The translations under genes were made by a program, and so were the position numbers. Below, piece after piece: positions 20,310-22,696 of a stretch of DNA of 22,696 nucleotides (the stretch's first letter is position 1; each line of letters begins with the position of its first letter). This DNA is from Paraglomus occultum (lineage: Eukaryota; Glomeromycota; Glomeromycetes; Paraglomerales; Paraglomeraceae): contig CAJVPJ010000523.1 in the NCBI GenBank assembly GCA_910592205.1, positions 1 through 22,696 on the forward strand. The letters are read 5' to 3'. The notes under the pieces were generated by a model. It made no database searches, was not told where the DNA came from, and worked only from the letters and a program-made list of their open reading frames with translations.

Positions 20310-21110
20310 CCAAAACAAAGATGTAAAATGTCTCAGTCCGTTAACGAAAGACGACAAACGATCTTATAGTATTCGAAAAATGGGAATACGCAAAGCCCCT
20401 AAAATACGATTATTGACCAAGATTTCGATAAGAACAATCTATTATGTAAAGCACAGAGGGGGAAACGAAAAAATTATAAGTAATATTGATGCTCGTAGAA
20501 TTGGCCAGTACGTTCGAAGAAACCCGACCATTTCTATTAAATTAATTGCGAGTAAAAAAAACACGACGCTCATATCACACTCATATCATACGACACTCAT
20601 ATTATACAACAACATGTGTCACTGTCCCGTAGGTTTTCCTCGAAGAACGTGATGCGAGCAGCCATGTGTGGTTCCGTCAAAAGCAAGTGCCAGCATGCAC
20701 TCACACCAGATACAGAGAATTGCTGGATATGAAGGAACTATGGTCTCTCATATAACTGTAGGACGTCATTTGGCTGAATATGATTATAAAAATAACCTTT
20801 CCCTTACCGCTCTAATGCTAATAAAGGCTCATAAAGAAAATCGAGTAATATGGGCCGGAAAACACTTAAATGACAATTGGAAACGGACAACTTCACTGAT
20901 AAAACATCATTTCAATTGTTTCGGAACGCAATTAAACATTGGCATAAGGGCAAGGCCAATACGTCCAATGTCGAAAGATCGACGCAAAATAATGGTTTTT
21001 GTGCAAATACAAAGGGAAGGCCAGTCTCTTTTGCTTTAGCCATCCAATGCAAGGATCACCAACAAACGATTGGTAATTATTATTATCATCATTTTTATAA
21101 GAAGTCAAAG
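20310..21110 (+). pseudogene. Second Tc1/mariner-type transposase relic (plus strand)
   Basis: The N-terminal part reads LTKDDKRSYSIRKMGIRKAP, RGGNEKIISNIDARRIGQYV and RRNPTISIKLIASK, like the paired HTH region of Tc1-type transposases. After a decayed stretch come SHITVGRHLAEYDYKNN and KAHKENRVIWAGKHLNDNWK. A frameshift then leads to the first catalytic block FTDKTSFQLFRNAIKHWHKG and a core remnant GRPVSFALAIQ. The element stops before the second and third catalytic blocks. It differs in sequence from the minus-strand relic next to it, so these are two insertions rather than one inverted duplication. Confidence 0.7.
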
Positions 21111-21137
21111 ACATACTAATGTATATAATATTTTTAG

Positions 21138-21320
21138 GGATCAAGCACATCCGGGAATTAAAAGGGGCATTAGATGATTGCCCACCAGGTACTGCAGGTA
21201 TCTTGGTAGGTAATCAGTTCTCTTGGTGGGCCCGTATAGGGGTTAAATTATCGTGGGGGTATGATATCATCCTCACTACTAGAGAAAATCTAATAGAAGA
21301 TATGAGATATCAACCTTTAC
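21138..21320 (+). pseudogene. Mrr-like restriction-endonuclease-fold domain fragment
   Basis: An open frame reads GIKHIRELKGALDDCPPGTA, GILVGNQFSWWARIG, then GYDIILTTRENLIEDMRYQPL. This resembles the core of PD-(D/E)XK nuclease-like domains in many uncharacterised Glomeromycotina proteins, where an ELKGAL-type segment, a GILVG strand, AR...A...YDIIL and a D/EN-L tail occur. A splice-acceptor-like sequence (ATATTTTTAG) ends exactly at 21137, which suggests an old exon edge. The frame stays open to 21424, but the last part is hydrophobic and unconvincing. No upstream half is attached. Homology is inferred from pattern memory. Confidence 0.4.
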
Positions 21321-21711
21321 GACAGCGAATTAGTTTTTTGGTGGCTTTGTGGGGGAGTGTTAATATTTGTAATGTTATGTTATATTTCTTATATTTGTTT
21401 CAAATTATCTACGAATATTTATAAATGAAAATGTGTTATTATCGGGTTTTACATAATGACGCTTATTCATAAAAAATCATCGAAGTGTTGATTTACCCTT
21501 CTCAGATATAATAATAAAATCATATAATTTAAATTCCTTCATTATCTAAAGAAATTTCCACTTAGAAATCTTTTATGTTTTCCGCAAACTATTTCTGTAC
21601 TATTGTTATAATAACAGTTTCTAATCTTGCTACAAACATTATTCTCGGAAGCTAGAATAATTCGAAATTCATTTTCGGCATGTAAAATTGCTGATCTGGA
21701 AAACCCCATCG
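21321..21711. other. AT-rich spacer between repeat relics
   Basis: Very AT-rich sequence with no recognisable gene or repeat. The open frame entering from the left ends at 21424. Confidence 0.4.
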
Positions 21712-22320
21712 AATACCATGCTCAGCGTACCATTAGGGCCTTTACCGATAATTTCGTCTTCATCGAGAACGTAATTAATTTGTTCGTGTACTGCTTAATC
21801 TTGAATACCAAATAAATGCACTTTACGTGGACTAAGATAATAAGTTTTACTTACCTGTTGATCGGAATGGGGTACGTGAACATTTTGCGCTCAATCGTAA
21901 CTGTAATGAGCAGTCGCGTCAACGCTACAATAATCAGCTTTACCTCTTGTTATAAAATGCTCATCTACCAATTTTCTCCGTTGTGCTGCTAATTCGTATT
22001 TTTGTTGTAATAGTTTCTCTCTAATTTAGCCTTAACTAAATGTTCTTTGAATATTTTCAGCAAATCTTTTGCTTCTTCTTCCTTGCGAGCATTATACTGC
22101 AAGCCCATTCCGAAATGTTGGCACGCGTCTCATAAATCCGTTCGTGTACTCATAATTTGAACGTAAGGCGTTAATTGGTGCCATAACTTGCAAAACGCAT
22201 CATATTTTAACAATTTCAATGTACTATCATTTTCGATAGACTGATTTGTAGCTCGTTTCGGCTGGCAAAAGTGTAAGCGATTGCGTAGCGTAAACGGCTG
22301 ACCGATGTATCCGATGTCCA
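21712..22320 (-). pseudogene. Fragment of a large transposon-type protein (uncharacterised family)
   Basis: On the minus strand the order is ATNQSIENDSTLKLLKYDAF, MSTRTDL-stop-DACQHFG, ARKEEEAKDLLKIFKEHLVK and AKLERNYYNK. After a frameshift it continues KYELAAQRRKLVDEHFITRG, DYCSVDATAHYSYDWAQNVH, VPHSDQQV...YYLSPRKVHLFG, stop, then INYVLDEDEIIGKGPNGTLS. The TRTDL-C-x-x-C-type region (one Cys replaced by the stop), the block KAKLERNYYN and AQNVHVPHSDQQ are familiar from a widespread uncharacterised protein family in sponges, cnidarians, fish and Glomeromycotina that appears to be mobile-element encoded. At least two stops and one frameshift make it inactive. Both ends are missing; the upstream side is cut at the CCCGGG repeat at 22329. 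Confidence 0.55.
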
Positions 22321-22328
22321 TTTTAGTA

Positions 22329-22696
22329 CCCGGGGTACTTAAGTAGGGGGGATATTTTGTATTGGTGGGGGGTACATTCCGTGAGTTGTACCCCCCAAAG
22401 AGATTTATTTTTCCGGGGACCGTTGCAAATGTAGATGTGATCTGCATGTTGACTTCTAACTTAATATTAATTAGAAAAGCATTCAAATGTTGTGGCATTT
22501 CGGTAAACATGGACGGAACAGAAGATGAATTAGTTTTGATTATGAGGGTTTAGTAGAAGAAAATAGTGAAGAAGTTTTGGTAGTTGATTCTATTGATGGA
22601 GAGACATATAATTAAGTAAAAGGTTATGAAAATGATTGGGCAAGCGAAGAATAATTAGAAATATTAGATAAATAAAATTTTGTTGTTGTACCCGGG
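22329..22696 (+). mobile_element. CCCGGG-ended element, copy 2
   Basis: It starts CCCGGGGTACTTAAGTAGGG, matching copy 1 at 18816. A hairpin at 22366-22397 lies between this end and the ATG at 22509. The ATG opens MDGTEDELV; removing one presumed frameshift gives an acidic run (FDYEGLVEENSEEVLVVDSI, DGETYN, a stop, then VKGYENDWASEE). The window ends with GTTGTTGTACCCGGG. That is the reverse complement of CCCGGGTACAACAAC, so the last bases may be the right inverted repeat, giving an element of about 368 bp. They could instead be the left edge of another copy. It abuts the transposon-protein fragment at 22320. Confidence 0.5.
22366..22397. repeat. 10-bp-stem inverted repeat inside the CCCGGG-ended element
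   Basis: TGGGGGGTAC at 22366-22375 is exactly complementary to GTACCCCCCA at 22388-22397, with a 12-base loop. GC-rich arms stand out in AT-rich surroundings. It may be a subterminal transposase-binding repeat or a folded 5' UTR element. Confidence 0.85.

Noticed and set aside
1-22696. tRNA, rRNA, CRISPR array, prokaryotic operon or phage-like defence system
   Set aside because: No tRNA B-box-like GGTTCRA pattern with a cloverleaf partner, no rRNA-like segment and no spaced repeat array were seen. The introns and gene set show nuclear eukaryotic DNA.

Overview
This window is eukaryotic nuclear DNA, most probably from an early-diverging fungus of Mucoromycota; Glomeromycotina is my best guess. 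It is AT-rich. Conserved genes are cut by short GT-AG introns, mostly 72-120 nt. The eIF2-alpha, pyrophosphatase and Cox6 proteins read as fungal, and there is an intronless MATH-BTB gene and many decayed transposons. The organism assignment is inference from remembered protein families; no search was run.

Layout. 1-500: a perfect 42-bp palindrome and a broken reading frame I cannot name. 1334-2833 (+): eIF2-alpha, 8 exons. 3327-4914 (-): soluble inorganic pyrophosphatase, 9 exons. 4915-7036: a gene-poor divergent intergenic region. 7037-7612 (+): acidic ribosomal protein P1, 4 exons. 8144-9367 (-): MATH-BTB protein, one exon. 9915-12500 (+): TTC27/Emw1-type TPR protein, one exon. 14474-16206 (+): splicing factor Prp18, 8 exons. 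16788-17424 (-): cytochrome c oxidase subunit 5A/Cox6, 2 exons. From about 17.5 kb to the right end there is no intact gene, only remnants: two oppositely oriented Tc1/mariner-type transposase relics, pieces resembling a SAM domain and an Mrr-like nuclease domain, a fragment of a larger transposon protein, and two copies of a repeat that starts near CCCGGG and leads into an acidic reading frame.

The seven intact genes are housekeeping or regulatory genes for translation (eIF2-alpha, P1), phosphate metabolism, splicing, respiration and protein turnover. They sit mostly on alternating strands with convergent 3' ends. They are not an operon or a joint pathway. I reconstructed exon joins by hand from reading-phase agreement and family conservation, and every listed join keeps the frame. 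I see no prokaryotic-style system, CRISPR array, rRNA or tRNA. The best candidates for something undescribed are the CCCGGG-ended repeat family and the possible SAM/nuclease-type gene split by transposons on the right.
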